Notes: generated from the letters alone by a model not told the origin. A DNA stretch of 64,000 nt from Hepsetus odoe (GCA_017165825.1 CM029386.1:4872765-4936764); one strand, 5' to 3'. Shown: positions 50,251 through 61,001, numbered from the stretch's first letter. Numbers and translations: made by a program.

Positions 50251-50847
50251 TGTAAACTGTAAACTGGAGACTCTCATGTCAGATTTCTGTCACTTCATCA
50301 CTGAGGGATAAATATTCAGTTCACACTGTAAACTGAAGACACCCGGTCAGATTTCTATCATTAAAGTTTATTCCTCTTAATCCTTTGAGCACCATTTAAA
50401 CCCATGTGCATTCAATGCATCGCAACAAACAATTTAATTTGGAGGGGACTCTCTTAGCATTCTCTCCTAACATTAACTTACATGGAACATTGATCATATT
50501 TTGTGGCAACTGACTATTTAAATTCAAAAGTTACAAAATGTAAAGTTTTTCTTGTTTGTGCCAAAATTATGGTGTCTGTTGGATGAATGTAATAATAAAT
50601 ATTTGGCAAATGGGAAGGTAGTCTTAATTAGCAGGCTTGAAGGTAATCAATAATTAAAATCCAGCATTTGTTGTCTCACCTCTAGTAGTGATCTGTACCA
50701 AGTATAATCAATTAAATGTTAGAGTTGATTGAAGACAGTCCTTATCATGATCCCAGGACTGACCCAGCCATTTTGAAAGAGGATCATCATCACCATGTTC
50801 AATAAAGTTGCAAAAAGAATCTTATTTTTTGCTTTCCCTTTCTGTAG

Positions 50848-51014
50848 ATTGTCTGGTTGTTTTGTAATGGCTGTTCTTCTCTGGCTTTAGCTCTCGGTTC
50901 AAACCCCTCCCACCTGAAAGAACTGGATCTGACCTACAACTACTCAGGAGAGTCAGGAGTGAAGCTGCTCTCTGCTCGACTGGAGGATCCACACTGCCGC
51001 CTTGAGAAAATCAA
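50848..51014 (+). pseudogene. Locus 4 last-LRR exon with 7-bp deletion
   Basis: 167 bp against 174 in relatives. After LSGCF the frame is lost, then LKELDLTYNYSGESGVKLLS and ARLEDPHCRLEKIK read in another frame. The acceptor TCTGTAG and donor AA/GTATGT remain. Confidence 0.8.
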
Positions 51015-51342
51015 GTATGTGACTTATATGCTAGAGCAAGGAAACGTGTTTTATTTTACAGAACATGTAATGTTACTGATTATCCAACTCTTCAAACTTT
51101 AAACTTTATTACACATCAAAATCTTTATATTCTGCTTTTTAATAACTTGTGACATTTTAACCATTCTGAAAGCAATCTTGGTTAGAATTATGACACCATG
51201 ACAAAAGCATTAATCTTATTGCTAAGAGAAGTAATACCAGTTGCTTAATTCAGAAAATAATGGGGTCCACCAGTCTGTTTACACTTGCATGTAAAATTTT
51301 ATTTAGTTGTCTAGAAAATACTGTATGTTCTCAATCTTTTCA

Positions 51343-51504
51343 GGCTAGCTGTCTGTATCTTACAGTGGAGCACTGCAGAACACTTGCATCAGTTCTGCAA
51401 TTATCCAACTCTCAGCTGAGAGAACTGGACTTAAGTAAAAGGTCCTAGAGTAAAGCTGCTCTCTGCTGGACTGTAGGGCTCAAACTTACACTAGAGAAAC
51501 TAAG
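51343..51504 (+). pseudogene. Locus 4 LRR exon remnant
   Basis: CLYLTVEHCRTLASVLQLSN, then LRELDLSK, then a frameshift and stop before a still recognisable CTGCTCTCTGCTGGACTG. Its position after a last-LRR exon suggests rearranged exon order. Confidence 0.65.
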
Positions 51505-51679
51505 GTTAAGCTCTCAAAATTTAGGTGACACACTGAAAATCCTTTTTGAATAAAATTTTTTTTGAAGCTTCTTTAGTTCTTCAAAAATGTATAAAAAGAA
51601 AGGTTGTGATGGATATAATGAAGTAATACTTGGAACCACCCCTAGATCTCTGTTTCAGTTGAAGCTAATTTGAGACAGA

Positions 51680-51805
51680 GACTTCTATGATCACAGAGGA
51701 TGGTTGTTCCTCTCTGGCGTCTGCTCTGAGTTCAAACCCCTCCCACCTGAAAGGTGTAAACCATCCAGGAGAGTCAGGAGTGAAGCTGCTCTCTGCTCAT
51801 GCTAC
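51680..51805 (+). pseudogene. Locus 4 second last-LRR remnant
   Basis: The nucleotides of a last-LRR exon (ATGATCACAGAGGATGG, TCAAACCCCTCCCACCTGAA, CCAGGAGAGTCAGGAGTGAA) are present, but the ELDLTYN-coding part between CACCTGAAAG and CATCCAGGAG is deleted. Confidence 0.65.
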
Positions 51806-51886
51806 ATGTCCTGTGTAAATGCTGTTGTCCACTTTTTAAAAATTCTGACATCAATCATATATAGCCATTTGTGTTTTCTCCTGAAG

Positions 51887-51931
51887 CATGAAAGATGCAA
51901 GGAAATCATGGCTCAGACCAGGCCTTAAAAA
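51887..51931 (+). pseudogene. Locus 4 linker exon remnant
   Basis: Ends with SWLRPGLKK-like coding before GTAAGT at the expected place in front of the B30.2 remnant. Confidence 0.5.
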
Positions 51932-52514
51932 ATGTAAGTTGATTATGTTTTGTCTTATGTTCACTTACATGTTCGTAGTCATGTTAATGTTATTTAGCAG
52001 ACACTTTAAGAGAAATTTAAATTTTTCTGCCTAAACTGTTCTACTTAAAGACTTAACTGGTATGGAGTGATCTGCTTACATAACAAAAAAAGTAGTTGCT
52101 TGTCGGCATTGTGGAAACCATTATTTTACCAGTGATCAGCTGTAATGCCAATGAAGATCTACCTTCAAACAGACCCATCTTCACATAGTCCTTTATTAAC
52201 TGAATGAAGTACATTTAGTTAATGTTGATGGTGAACTTTACTCTTCTGAAATAGCTGTAGTGACACATTACTGTAGGTATGAAAATAAACCTTTAATGAC
52301 AACTGAAGTTAACCTTAGTAGACATTTATAAGGTTTATTCTGACAAGTGTCACTTTTGTCAGTTTCACTCAAGACAGTTTAATGACATTGAATGCTTGGA
52401 ATAAACTTCATCAATGTAGATTAATGTAAACATTGCTCAAAATAATAGATTCAGTATATATCATCTAGCTTTGTGAATGTTACACTACCGTTCCCTGCTC
52501 TCTGAACTGTGCAG

Positions 52515-52792
52515 ATGCCTGTGAGCTCACACTGGACCCAAACACAGCACACACAGGTCTCACTCTGTTGGAGGGAAACAAGAACGGAGGTTGTTGAGTG
52601 CCTGCTCCTGCTCCTGCCTCCAACAAGGTAGGAGTGTATTTGATCTGGCCAGCCGGCAATCTGTCCTTCTTCAACTTCTCCTCTGACAGACACACACTAA
52701 CACATTTACTCACATTCAACACATTTGCTGAGCCTCTTTATGCAGGGTTTCTTGTTTGGGGAGACTCTTCTGTGTGCATGTGTAAGGTATAA
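52515..52792 (+). pseudogene. Locus 4 B30.2 exon with large internal deletion
   Basis: Starts ATGCCTGTGAGCTCACACTG (PRY, ACELTLDPNTAH), then jumps to the distal SPRY (KVGVYLIWPAGNLSFFNFSS, FAEPLYAGFLVW) and a stop at 52792. About 260 bp encoding WEVEW and the SPRY core are missing, and the two parts are in different frames. Confidence 0.8.
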
Positions 52793-52796
52793 GCCA

Positions 52797-53385
52797 TGGC
52801 CAGAATTTTTGAGAATGACACAAATATTAATTTTCACAAAATTTCCTGACTCAGTTATTATGTTGGCAATTTGCATATTCTCCAGAATGTTATGAAGATT
52901 AATTGTAATTATATCCAAAGTCCTTCCTTGCTATGAAAATGAACTTAATGCCAAAAGAAAAACCCATTTCTACTGAACTTCAGCCAAAAAAGGACCTGCT
53001 GACATCATTTCAGTGGTCTTCTCGTTAACACAGGTGATAGTGTTGAGGAGGACAAGGCTGGAGATCACTCTGTCATCCTGACTGAGTTAGAATAGCAGAC
53101 TGAAAGCATTGGTTATGCAAGAATGGGCTCCATCAGTCTGGATTTGGCCCAGAAGTTGATTGTATGCATGTCAGGGTGAATTTGCTTTAAAAAAGATGAG
53201 CCAATACTACAAATATTGACTCTTTATATAAACTTAATGTAATTGTCAATAAAATGAAATGAATGGCTTAAAATTATACTTCAGTTACCAAAGAAACAAG
53301 AACAGTATCTAAAAGCACTGAAGCAGCAAACTTTGCATAAACATTGTATAAACCAACACTTGTGTCATTCTCAGAACAAATTAAG
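52797..53385 (+). mobile_element. Tc1-like deletion derivative
   Basis: The left end TTGAGAATGACACAAATATT and right end ACACTTGTGTCATTCTCAG form imperfect inverted repeats. It starts five bases after the locus 4 stop. No transposase frame was seen. Confidence 0.55.
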
Positions 53386-54064
53386 GGTGTATATCTTTGT
53401 CAAGGCTGATTGCTTTGTCTACACAGGAAGCAGTTAATTACATTATGGTATTGACGTGGTAGATCAAATTGCTTTTTACTCCACAAGGCAGTTTCTTTAG
53501 CAATTCCAAGTTGCTGGATGTGTATTCTTTAACACTGATTATTTTTTTTTATTCACATTTTTTCTTTAATGCAGGCTTCGTTCAATAGATAACATAGTCT
53601 TCCGTATAATATTTGTCCTGAATTTATGGTGCAAGGAATTCCGAGTTCAAACTCATACTCAGGACTGATTGCTGCCTGCCCTTTCGAATCTAGTGAATCA
53701 CTTAAATAAGTGAATCACTTAAATTAAAGCTTTACAGCAAAAAAAAATTTCAGTATACATGTCAGAAGAAAGTTATTAAAATCATCAGTTAGGAAATACT
53801 TTTTTGTCCCTGAAACTCAGACTCAGGTGAACCAGCATTAGTGTATGAAAAAGTGGTTAATCTGCCTAAGAGAAGAAAACCTAGCAAAATTACAAAAAAA
53901 GCTAATGGAAAACTAATCCAAAAAGTCAAGAAGAGCATCTAAAGTCCTGTAGGACTCTCCCAGCTCAGTTAATGTCAGTGTTCATGATTTCACCATAAAA
54001 GACATTGGGAGAAAAATGGCATTTACTGGGAAGGGGAAAACCACTCCAAAGGTGGGACGACCAT

Positions 54065-54287
54065 GGGCAGTGGTGGCCTTGTGGTTAGGGCGTTAGCCAC
54101 ATGATCGGAGGATCGGGGTTTGAACCCCTTCCCAATAGGTTCCCCTGAGGTACCCTTGAGCAAGGTACCGTCCCCGTCACTGCTCCCCAGGCACTTTCAA
54201 TAGCTGCCCACTGCTGCATGGTGTTTGAGTGTGCATGGGTTAAATGTAGAGGGTCTGCTTTGCAATGACAAGGGTTGTCACTTTCAC
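54065..54287 (+). mobile_element. SINE family A, plus orientation, well preserved
   Basis: GGCAGTGGTGGCCTTGTGG, GGTTTGAACCCCTTCCCAAT, CTGAGGTACCCTTGAGCAAG, GGTTAAATGTAGAGG and CAATGACAAGGGTTGTCACT occur in order. It is one of the best copies for defining the family, although part of the tail region is deleted. Confidence 0.85.
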
Positions 54288-54289
54288 AT

Positions 54290-55200
54290 AAAGGCCAAAA
54301 AAAGCTTGATGACCCCTAAAAAATTTGGTAAAAACAGCTTTTATGAGATGTCCACAGTCAACGTATCTCTGGTTGAAGTGTTTTAACTCATTTTTAACAT
54401 GAATTTAATTTTCTTTGTTACAAACTCCATTGTATCAAGAACTGCTAACTTGAGTCAATATCGATAACTTGTTCATTTACAGCAACTTAGCTTGCCCTGT
54501 CTATGGAAATGTTTTTAGGTGTGAAACCAAAGGAAAAAAGATTTACTGATTTTTAATATATATTATATATTGTATAGACATTATGAGGTACAGTTGTGGG
54601 GTAATAGCCCTTGCCCAAATGCACTTAATCTGTGTATGTAGGAGTGTGAAAACCTTGATTTTTCAGACTCTTGCTGTTTAAGGAATGATCTCCCTCTCAA
54701 TGTGACTGAATTAAAAACTTTGCAGAGAACAACTGGCCAGTGAGTGGTGCCAAAAATTAATTGCAGCTTAAAGTGTTTCAGCAAAGCTTAGGGGACTTAA
54801 TTTTATTTTTCGTGGAAGAAAAAGTGTCACAGAATCATTCAAAAACTGTTTTGTAGACATCAGAAAATAGTGTTATACATAAACCAAACCAGGGAGACTC
54901 AAAAATGGGGCAAATACTTTTCATAGTACTCCAAATCACATCTTGCGTGTCATTTTCTGAAAAAAAAAAACAAGGTTAAGGTCTTCTTCAAATTCTTAAG
55001 GCTGTAAATATAAATGTATTGGAGATTTCTTGCCAGCAGGTGGTAGACGTGCAACAGAATAGGTTGTTATTTTTCACCTCAGCCTTAGAGCAGGGGTTTA
55101 GTCGCGTCAAATCAAGTGCAGTAGGTTTCAGTCCAACCATATACACAGTACATAGAAACAACGTTCCTCCGGAACTCTGGTGCTACAAATCAGACAACAT
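54290..55200. other. Intergenic, no gene recognised
   Basis: AT-rich sequence beyond locus 4 with no recognisable exon. TATATTATATATTG near 54560 is simple sequence. Confidence 0.4.
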
Positions 55201-55970
55201 TTACCATCACATAGAACACAGGACCAGTGCAGACAGGAGTGCTGTAATTAGACTGTGCAGAGCAGCTGTCTACTGAAGCAGCACTGTTAATGCTAAAAAG
55301 TGCAGAGTGCAAATAAAGAAGTAATAATAATAATAATAATAAAGTGACTGTGTGCACACCAGTAAAAGGCAGATGGAAAGGTTCATGAAAGGAGCCACGC
55401 GAGTGAGGGAGAAGAGTCAGATACAGTTCAAGAGTCTGATGGCCAGGGGGAAGAAACTGTTTCCCAACCTGGTCGTGGAGGTCCATATGCTACAGAAACT
55501 TTTTCTGGACGGCAGGAGGGAGAAGAGTGTGTAAGGACGAGTGTGTGGAATCGTCCATGATGCTGGTTGTTCTGTGGATGCAGCAAGTGGTGAAAATGTC
55601 CTGAAGAGAAGGCAGAGAGACACAGATTTGTGGTCAGAGACACTGAAGTTCCCATACCAGGAAGTGATGCAGCTACTCAGAATGCTCTCAGAGGTTCCTC
55701 TATAGAACATGATGAGGATGGGGGAAGGAAGATGTGCTCTTCTCAGTCTGCTGAGGAAGTAGAGACACTGCTGGGCTTTCTTTGCGATGGAGCTGATGTT
55801 GGGGGTCCAAGTGAGTTTGCCGGTAATGTTAATACCAAGAAACTTGGTACTCTGGACCATCTCCATGGGTGAGCTGTTGATGTTCAGTGGAGAGCAGTCA
55901 CAACGTGGTCTCCTGAAGTCAGCAATCATCTCTTTTGTTTTAAGTTTAGTTTTAGTTTGACACCATAGAC
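55190..55970 (-). mobile_element. LINE reverse transcriptase C-terminus
   Basis: The minus strand encodes KTKEMIADFRRPRCDCSPLN, STKFLGINITGKLTWT, ARKAQ-like SIAKKAQQCLYFLSRLRRAH and YRGTSESILSSCITSWYGNF, with SVSDHK following, then a frame change and TTRLGNSFFPLAIRLLN. This is typical of the region after the RT palm in CR1/L2/Rex1-type fish LINEs. No catalytic motif is present in this piece. (AAT)n is at 55326-55341. Confidence 0.75.
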
Positions 55971-56019
55971 CATAATATACCTTACTACATGGACTAGCAA
56001 ACCTGCTGTTAGTTTGTAA

Positions 56020-56085
56020 ATGTGAAAGTGAAAAGTGAAAAGTGAAAGTGACAACCCTTGTCATTGCGAGGTCACAGCACTGCAC
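56020..56085 (-). mobile_element. SINE family A tail fragment
   Basis: AGTGAAAAGTGAAAGTGACA and CCCTTGTCATTGCGAGGTCA only. Confidence 0.6.
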
Positions 56086-56089
56086 AAAT

Positions 56090-56530
56090 GTAATTGGTGA
56101 AAAGTCAGTTCATACAAAAGTACATTGTGGAGACCTGCAAGGCTCTGCCATAGGTCCCTCATTTTTCGTATTATACCTGCTCCCTTTGATTTCAGTAATT
56201 AAGAAACATCAAATCAGATTTCACTGTTGCGCTGTTGACACACAATTAAATATTTCATAATTCTGAAAACAACAGGGAGAAGAACATCTCTGGAACAGTC
56301 TTTAGCTACTGTCTGGGATGCGGACACACTCTCAGTCCTTAAGTCCAGACTAAATACCTACTTGCTTAATCAGGCTTTTAGTAATTAATATTCCAATTAG
56401 TTAAAAGGTGCAGATCTAGGTGTTCACAGATACAGATTATTACAGTAAACTGGGATGTTGGTGTTGCCAGCCCTTTTTGTAAAGCTGCTTTGTGACACCA
56501 AAAAAAATGCTATATAAATAAAATAGACTT
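56090..56530 (+). mobile_element. L2-type LINE 3' remnant
   Basis: GDLQGSAIGPSFFVLYLLPL is followed by HQIRFHCCAVDTQLNIS, a degraded relative of the VPQGSVLGP...YADDTQIY region at 48.9 kb, with Ala-Val in place of Ala-Asp at the catalytic site. CTGCTTTGTGACACC and TATAAATAAAATAG near 56485-56527 resemble common LINE 3' ends. Confidence 0.7.
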
Positions 56531-57059
56531 GATTTGTTTTGAAGTTATAAAGGGGAATTATTATGAAGGGTCCAGCTGTGTAAACTCCAAGCTGTATAAA
56601 TAAACCTGAATGCTGATTAGATTGAAGTGCATCAGGGGATGTGTATTTGCATAAGGTGTGGTGTGGCCTAAGGAGATCAGCAATATAACGTATAACGACC
56701 AACGTATAACGACCAACGTATATCAAGGGTGTGCAGAATTATTAGGCAGCCTCTTTATCTTCAGGCAAAACAGGCTAAAAAAGAGATTTGAAAAGTCAAA
56801 AATTGTATAAAGTCTTTAGGAATGCAGCACTCTTGAAATTGCTAAGATATTGGGGCATGATTATTAAAGATTATTAAAGATGAGCAGAATTTAAAAGTCA
56901 CTGCTGGAGATGGGTGGCTATCCACCACCTGTGTGGTGGATGGTTGGCTCGGGTGTTTCCTGAGGGCAAGTCCATCGATCTCCATGAGGGTCTTATGCCA
57001 GCTGCTACACAGAGTCGGCGAAGCTACTATCATCTTATTTTTCTCCTGACCTGAATTTC

Positions 57060-57440
57060 AGATCAGCTACCTCAGACTGGATCTTCAGCAGGAGCTGCTG
57101 CCATAAAGATTAAAGCTTCACCCACTCAAACAGAGCTTCCACCATTAGATCATCAACCTCCATTTACAGTCACCAATGGACTCTTTTACTTTTACTGTAA
57201 CTCATGCTTACTGGAAATGACCACTATACAGCATATTTCTCTTTCTTTCTTTCCTTTTATTTCCGGTGTTGATGGGTTGGAGGATGGGTTCCCCTTTTTG
57301 GTCTTGGTTTCTTCCTCATGTCTGGGGAGTTTTTCCTTGCCTCCGTCGCCCTCGGCTTACCCAATTAGGGCTCCTACACGGATTCTGTATAGCTGCTTTG
57401 TGACAACAACAGTTGTAAAAAGTGTTATATAAATTTAAAA
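57060..57440 (+). mobile_element. LINE-like 3' end repeat
   Basis: TTTCTTCCTCATGTCTGGGG, AGTTTTTCCTTGCCTCCGTC, TGTATAGCTGCTTTGTGACA and GTGTTATATAAATT occur in the order seen at the 3' end of a very common teleost repeat. Confidence 0.6.
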
Positions 57441-57449
57441 AAAAACTTA

Positions 57450-58960
57450 TGCATGGAAGGATTATGACTGCTGTTGAAAAGAAGGGTGGCTGTATCCATC
57501 ACTAAGTGTTTTTTTAAATGTCTGAAATGTTAATTTGTAAATTTTGAGTAATAAACAAGTGAGATGGGAACATTTTTATTTTTCCTTTAATCGTGTAATA
57601 ATAACGCATATATAGTTGCCTAATTTTGTACACACATGTATCCCCTGAGAATGTTCACACTCACATTTCCTTTGTAAAACATTCAGATTTCAGGGTTTTT
57701 AACATTTTGGATGGGCTGATAGCACTGAATATGTTCCATATTAAAATTAATCCTCAAAATACTCCAAAAAAAATCAGTTGTGAAGGTAAAATCAATAGAA
57801 GAGAAAGTACTGAATTTGCACATCATAAAACTTAAATCCATTGGACTTGTGAGTTTGACTAAACTAAAGTTCAGGAGATGATGACCAAACTAAATAATGA
57901 AAATGGTGAACAGTTACACCCCTTTAAGATAAATTTAAATGGCATGATTAAGTCTCTAGCTTGTGCAATGTGTAGAGTATGGTAGCAGTGCCATATTTAA
58001 TTGTTCTATGTCATTTGTAGTCCTGTTCTTGTTCTTCTTTAGTTAAATCTGTCAGGGTGACACACTTGCTCTTCAAATTGACACAAATGATATTTATTTG
58101 TGCTTCACTGTTTCCAAAGAAAACTGTCATGCAAGAAAGCATTTCTTTAAAAGCTGCAGCTTATGCAAATTCAGCAACACATGAAGTTAAAGCTCTATCA
58201 CATTACACCGAAAAAACAAAATGAACTTTTTTTTCTTCTTTTATTTTGAAACAGTTCTCAGGTCTTAAGCCATCCCTATTCTTAAATCATGAAATTATAT
58301 TACAAACTAGTTCCTGCTTGTTCCTGACATGTTCTCAAAGCCCTTTCAAACTGTTTTTTGGATGCTCCAAGAATAGTTGCTGCTGTTTTTAAAGATAAGG
58401 TCCAGTGTGACAAAAATCAGCAGGAGCTTATATTCTTTGAAATGACTGCTTTTTAGTGAAGGAATTCCAAGAATTCTCTTTTTAATAAAAACTATATTAA
58501 AAGTGATTATACTCTGGACATTTTTGAGGACTATGTTAAACTACTTTTAGTTATCCTCACTGATTAAACTGATGATGACCCCAGAGTCGGGACCAGGGAA
58601 AGGGGGGTTTATTTTAAATAAACGTGTAACACACGAGCATTAACCAAAGAAACATCAACCAGTGCTTAAAAAGATCATGAAACAAAGGCCACAACGATAC
58701 GAAAGACAAACAATAGCCAACGCCTTTGCCCGCCCTGAGATCCATAAACCTTCAGATTGAGGAGGCAGCGGTTGTGACCCGCGGGGCAGCGCTGACAGAC
58801 AGACCTTTCCACAGACAGTCAGGAACGATCAGAGTTGTGCAACGGGACAAAAGGTTCCCTCAGCCCTCTTTACAAGATCTTAATTTTGAACAGATTGATT
58901 TTATACAGTTGATTTGTTTTTTAAAAAATCTAAAAATTTCTGTAATAGAAAAAAGTATTC
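57450..58960. other. No gene recognised
   Basis: AT-rich. A CG-containing stretch at 58570-58870 (GAGTCGGGACCAGGGAAAGG to AACGGGACAAAAGGTTCCC) stands out in composition and could be LTR or other element sequence. No ends were identified. Confidence 0.35.
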
Positions 58961-58969
58961 ATCTACCTG

Positions 58970-59093
58970 GCGGTGGCCTGGTGGTGAGGGAGCTGCCCCG
59001 GATCGGAAGATTGTGGGTTGCCCTGAGGTCCCCTTAAGCAAGGTATCGCCCCCGTCACTGCTCCCCGGGCGCTTTCAATAGCTGCCCCCTGAT

Positions 59094-59156
<63 letters not shown>

Positions 59157-59240
59157 GCAGAGGTTGAGTTTCGTTGTGTTGTGCTGTGCTGCGTTTCACA
59201 ATGACAAGGATAGTCACTTTCACTTCACTTTTCACTTTCA
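58970..59240 (+). mobile_element. SINE family A containing a (TG)n expansion
   Basis: Head GGCGGTGGCCTGGTGGTGAG, body CACTGCTCCCCGGGCGCTTT, a (TG)n tract of about 27 units at 59098-59152, then the tail TTCACAATGACAAGGATAGT. The repeat grew inside the element where other copies have GTTTGAGTGTGCATGG. Confidence 0.85.
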
Positions 59241-59337
59241 GAAGAACCTAAATTTTCCCTCAGAAGTCCCAAATTAATGCTTTTTGTTATAGCTTAAACC
59301 CTAAATTATCCTCCTACACTCGTTTTATAAACATCAT

Positions 59338-59412
59338 TATATATATATATGTATGTATATATATATATATATGTGTATATGTATATATGTATATATATAT
59401 ATATATATAAAT

Positions 59413-59446
<34 letters not shown>

Positions 59447-59545
59447 ATGTATATATGTATATATATAAATGAGTGTGTGTGTGTATATGTATATATGTAT
59501 ATATGTATATATATAAATGAGTGTGTGTGTGTGTGTTATATAGTA
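59338..59545. repeat. Compound TA/TG microsatellite with a repeated higher unit
   Basis: Runs of ATATATGTATATATG alternate three times with TATATAAATGAGTGTGTGTG blocks (beginning near 59400, 59460 and 59510). It lies in emx intron 1, about 125 bp from exon 1. Confidence 0.9.
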
Positions 59546-59639
59546 TAATAATGTCTATACGGAGGATAGAATTGCATCCCTCTACACTGATCTCTGAAAG
59601 GAGATTATTGCTCCTTTTTCCAGAGGATGACCCGAGCCT

Positions 59640-60290
59640 CCTCCACAGAGGGGAATGTCTGAACTCACCCTGAAACCTGTGCCCCAGGTAGCGGTTCCGC
59701 AGCACCCAGGGGTAGAAGCTGAAGCTGTCCCTCTGCTGGGGGCTGAAGAAGGGCTGGGTGGGCATGTGCAGGTGGCGCAGTGTGAGCGCGGGGTTTGCCG
59801 GGTGGGCGCCGGACTCGGCGAACAGCAGCTCGGCGCCCCCGTACAGAGCGCGCCCGGAACCCTGCGCGCAGCCGAACGGAGAAGCTCCCGGCTCGGTGTA
59901 GCGCAGTGCCGTGGGCCGGATGGGCTCGTCTCCGGCAGCCGGGGTGCTCGAGTCCTTCCCCACCAGCGACTCGATGGTGAAACACTTTTTGTGCTGGAAC
60001 ATGGTCGTCGCACAGTTTTCAAAACACAAAACAAGTTCCAATCTGGCAACCCAGCCTACACGTGCCAGCAAATTCCACTTTCTCCTTCTTCACCTTCTGC
60101 TTTTTTCTCTTTCCTTATCTACTTCTCCTTTTCTCCTCCTTCTTCTTCTCCTACTTCTTTCTTCGACTTCTTCAAAGGTCCGCGCGCTGGCTCTGCTGCT
60201 CCATCACGCGCTCCCCTCTTCCTTCCACGCGCCGACTGCAGGTGCGCACGAACGCAGGTGCGCTCAGTTATCTCGGACCGGGACACGCTC
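59640..60290. promoter_or_regulatory. CpG-rich island over emx exon 1 and 5' flank
   Basis: Dense in CG dinucleotides (GCGCGCCCGGAACCCTGCGC and similar) against an AT-rich window. This is typical for the promoter and first exon of a developmental homeobox gene. No TATA box was obvious upstream of 60002 on the minus strand. Confidence 0.6.
59669..60002 (-). CDS. emx3: EMX-type homeobox gene, exon 1 only
   Basis: Start ATG at 60002. The N-terminus MFQHKKCFTIESLVGKDSS is the EMX signature, followed by EPIRPTALRYTEPG, GRALYGGAELLFAE and FYPWVLRNRYLGHRFQG at the end, exactly where EMX exon 1 ends before the homeobox exons. Donor CAG/GGTGAGT-like (GT at 59668). EMX proteins are forebrain and urogenital homeodomain transcription factors. 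FTIESLVGKDSS and VLRNR favour emx3 or emx1 over emx2; the choice of emx3 is tentative. Exons 2 and 3 (homeodomain) should follow at lower coordinates on this strand but are not present in the 59 kb available. The local GC content is far above the surroundings. Confidence 0.85.
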
Positions 60291-60301
60291 GCACTCACTC
60301 A

Positions 60302-60328
60302 CTCACACACACACACACACACACACAC
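60302..60328. repeat. (CA)n tract ending at an undetermined base
   Basis: A (CA)n run that stops at the single n (60329), after which unrelated AT-rich sequence begins. Such a position is typical of an assembly gap or collapse. Confidence 0.9.
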
Positions 60329-60329
60329 N
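60329..60329. other. Undetermined base, possible contig junction
   Basis: The only n in the window. It separates the CpG-rich emx 5' region from AT-rich sequence with a sodium-channel exon. Confidence 0.9.
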
Positions 60330-61001
60330 ATAATAAAAAGTCATAATGTGTTAGTATTACATTATGAGTCATTGAAACGCACTAAGATACATTTCTAATA
60401 CAGTATTCACATTAAAATTTCCATAAGACCCTTGGTTTTTTGCCTTTGACAAGCTGGCCTACTTGAGCAGAGATATTTCTCATCTCAGCTCTTATGTAAG
60501 GGAGACTGTGCTGTAGCTAGGATCACCTTGTCTATGGTGCAGCTTAACTTCTTAGCTTATGAATCCGAAACAGCCTCTGCACATCCAAGGCCATTACACG
60601 ACCCCCTCCCTCCCATCTCTGGCATACACACACAGCAATCTGCCAATTCATGCAGGCCAAATCATCTCATTGACCTATGAACTCTGTCTGTCATTTGAGG
60701 GATCTCGTGTCCAGTGGGCATGTCGATAAAAGAGTAATTGAGTGGAAATGTTTGGCAAAAAGAAATGTTATACTTTCCTTAGACCTGTCAACATCACCTG
60801 TATTTAGACTTATATGATAAATTATTTCAGCCTTTACTGCTAAAAAAATTAATTAATAAAAAAAATTATGACCCGGAATGTCTTGATTTGCTTACTATTT
60901 GGGTAAAGGAGAACATGGTTTATATTTGAACTAGACCTTCAAGCACACTTTTAGTAATGAGGTAGTTCACCAGGTAATGAAGTAATTCAGCAGTTTCTTA
61001 C

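Larger units (their letters stand above)
40614..52792 (+). pseudogene. PYD-NLR-B30.2, locus 4, inverted paralogue of locus 3, degenerate
   Basis: Pieces in order: PYD (40614-40841), FISNA-NACHT (43449-45273, interrupted), LRR remnants (47140-47268, 50848-51014, 51343-51504, 51680-51805), linker remnant (51887-51931) and internally deleted B30.2 (52515-52792). The frame is broken many times, a SINE sits in FISNA, and LINE and SINE copies fill the introns. Sequence and order match locus 3 most closely (for example IPRKYFSCVTEIHGFSDSQK). No functional product is expected. Confidence 0.85.

Noticed and set aside
54581..56085. Possible cellular gene in the minus-strand frames near 55-56 kb
   Set aside because: The peptide is the C-terminal part of a fish LINE reverse transcriptase, with frame changes.
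59582..60398. Long open frames on both strands across the CpG-rich region, including a 247-codon plus-strand frame
   Set aside because: Only the minus-strand frame 60002-59669 carries a family signature (EMX). The others are by-products of high GC content and few stop codons, and one runs into simple repeats and the n.
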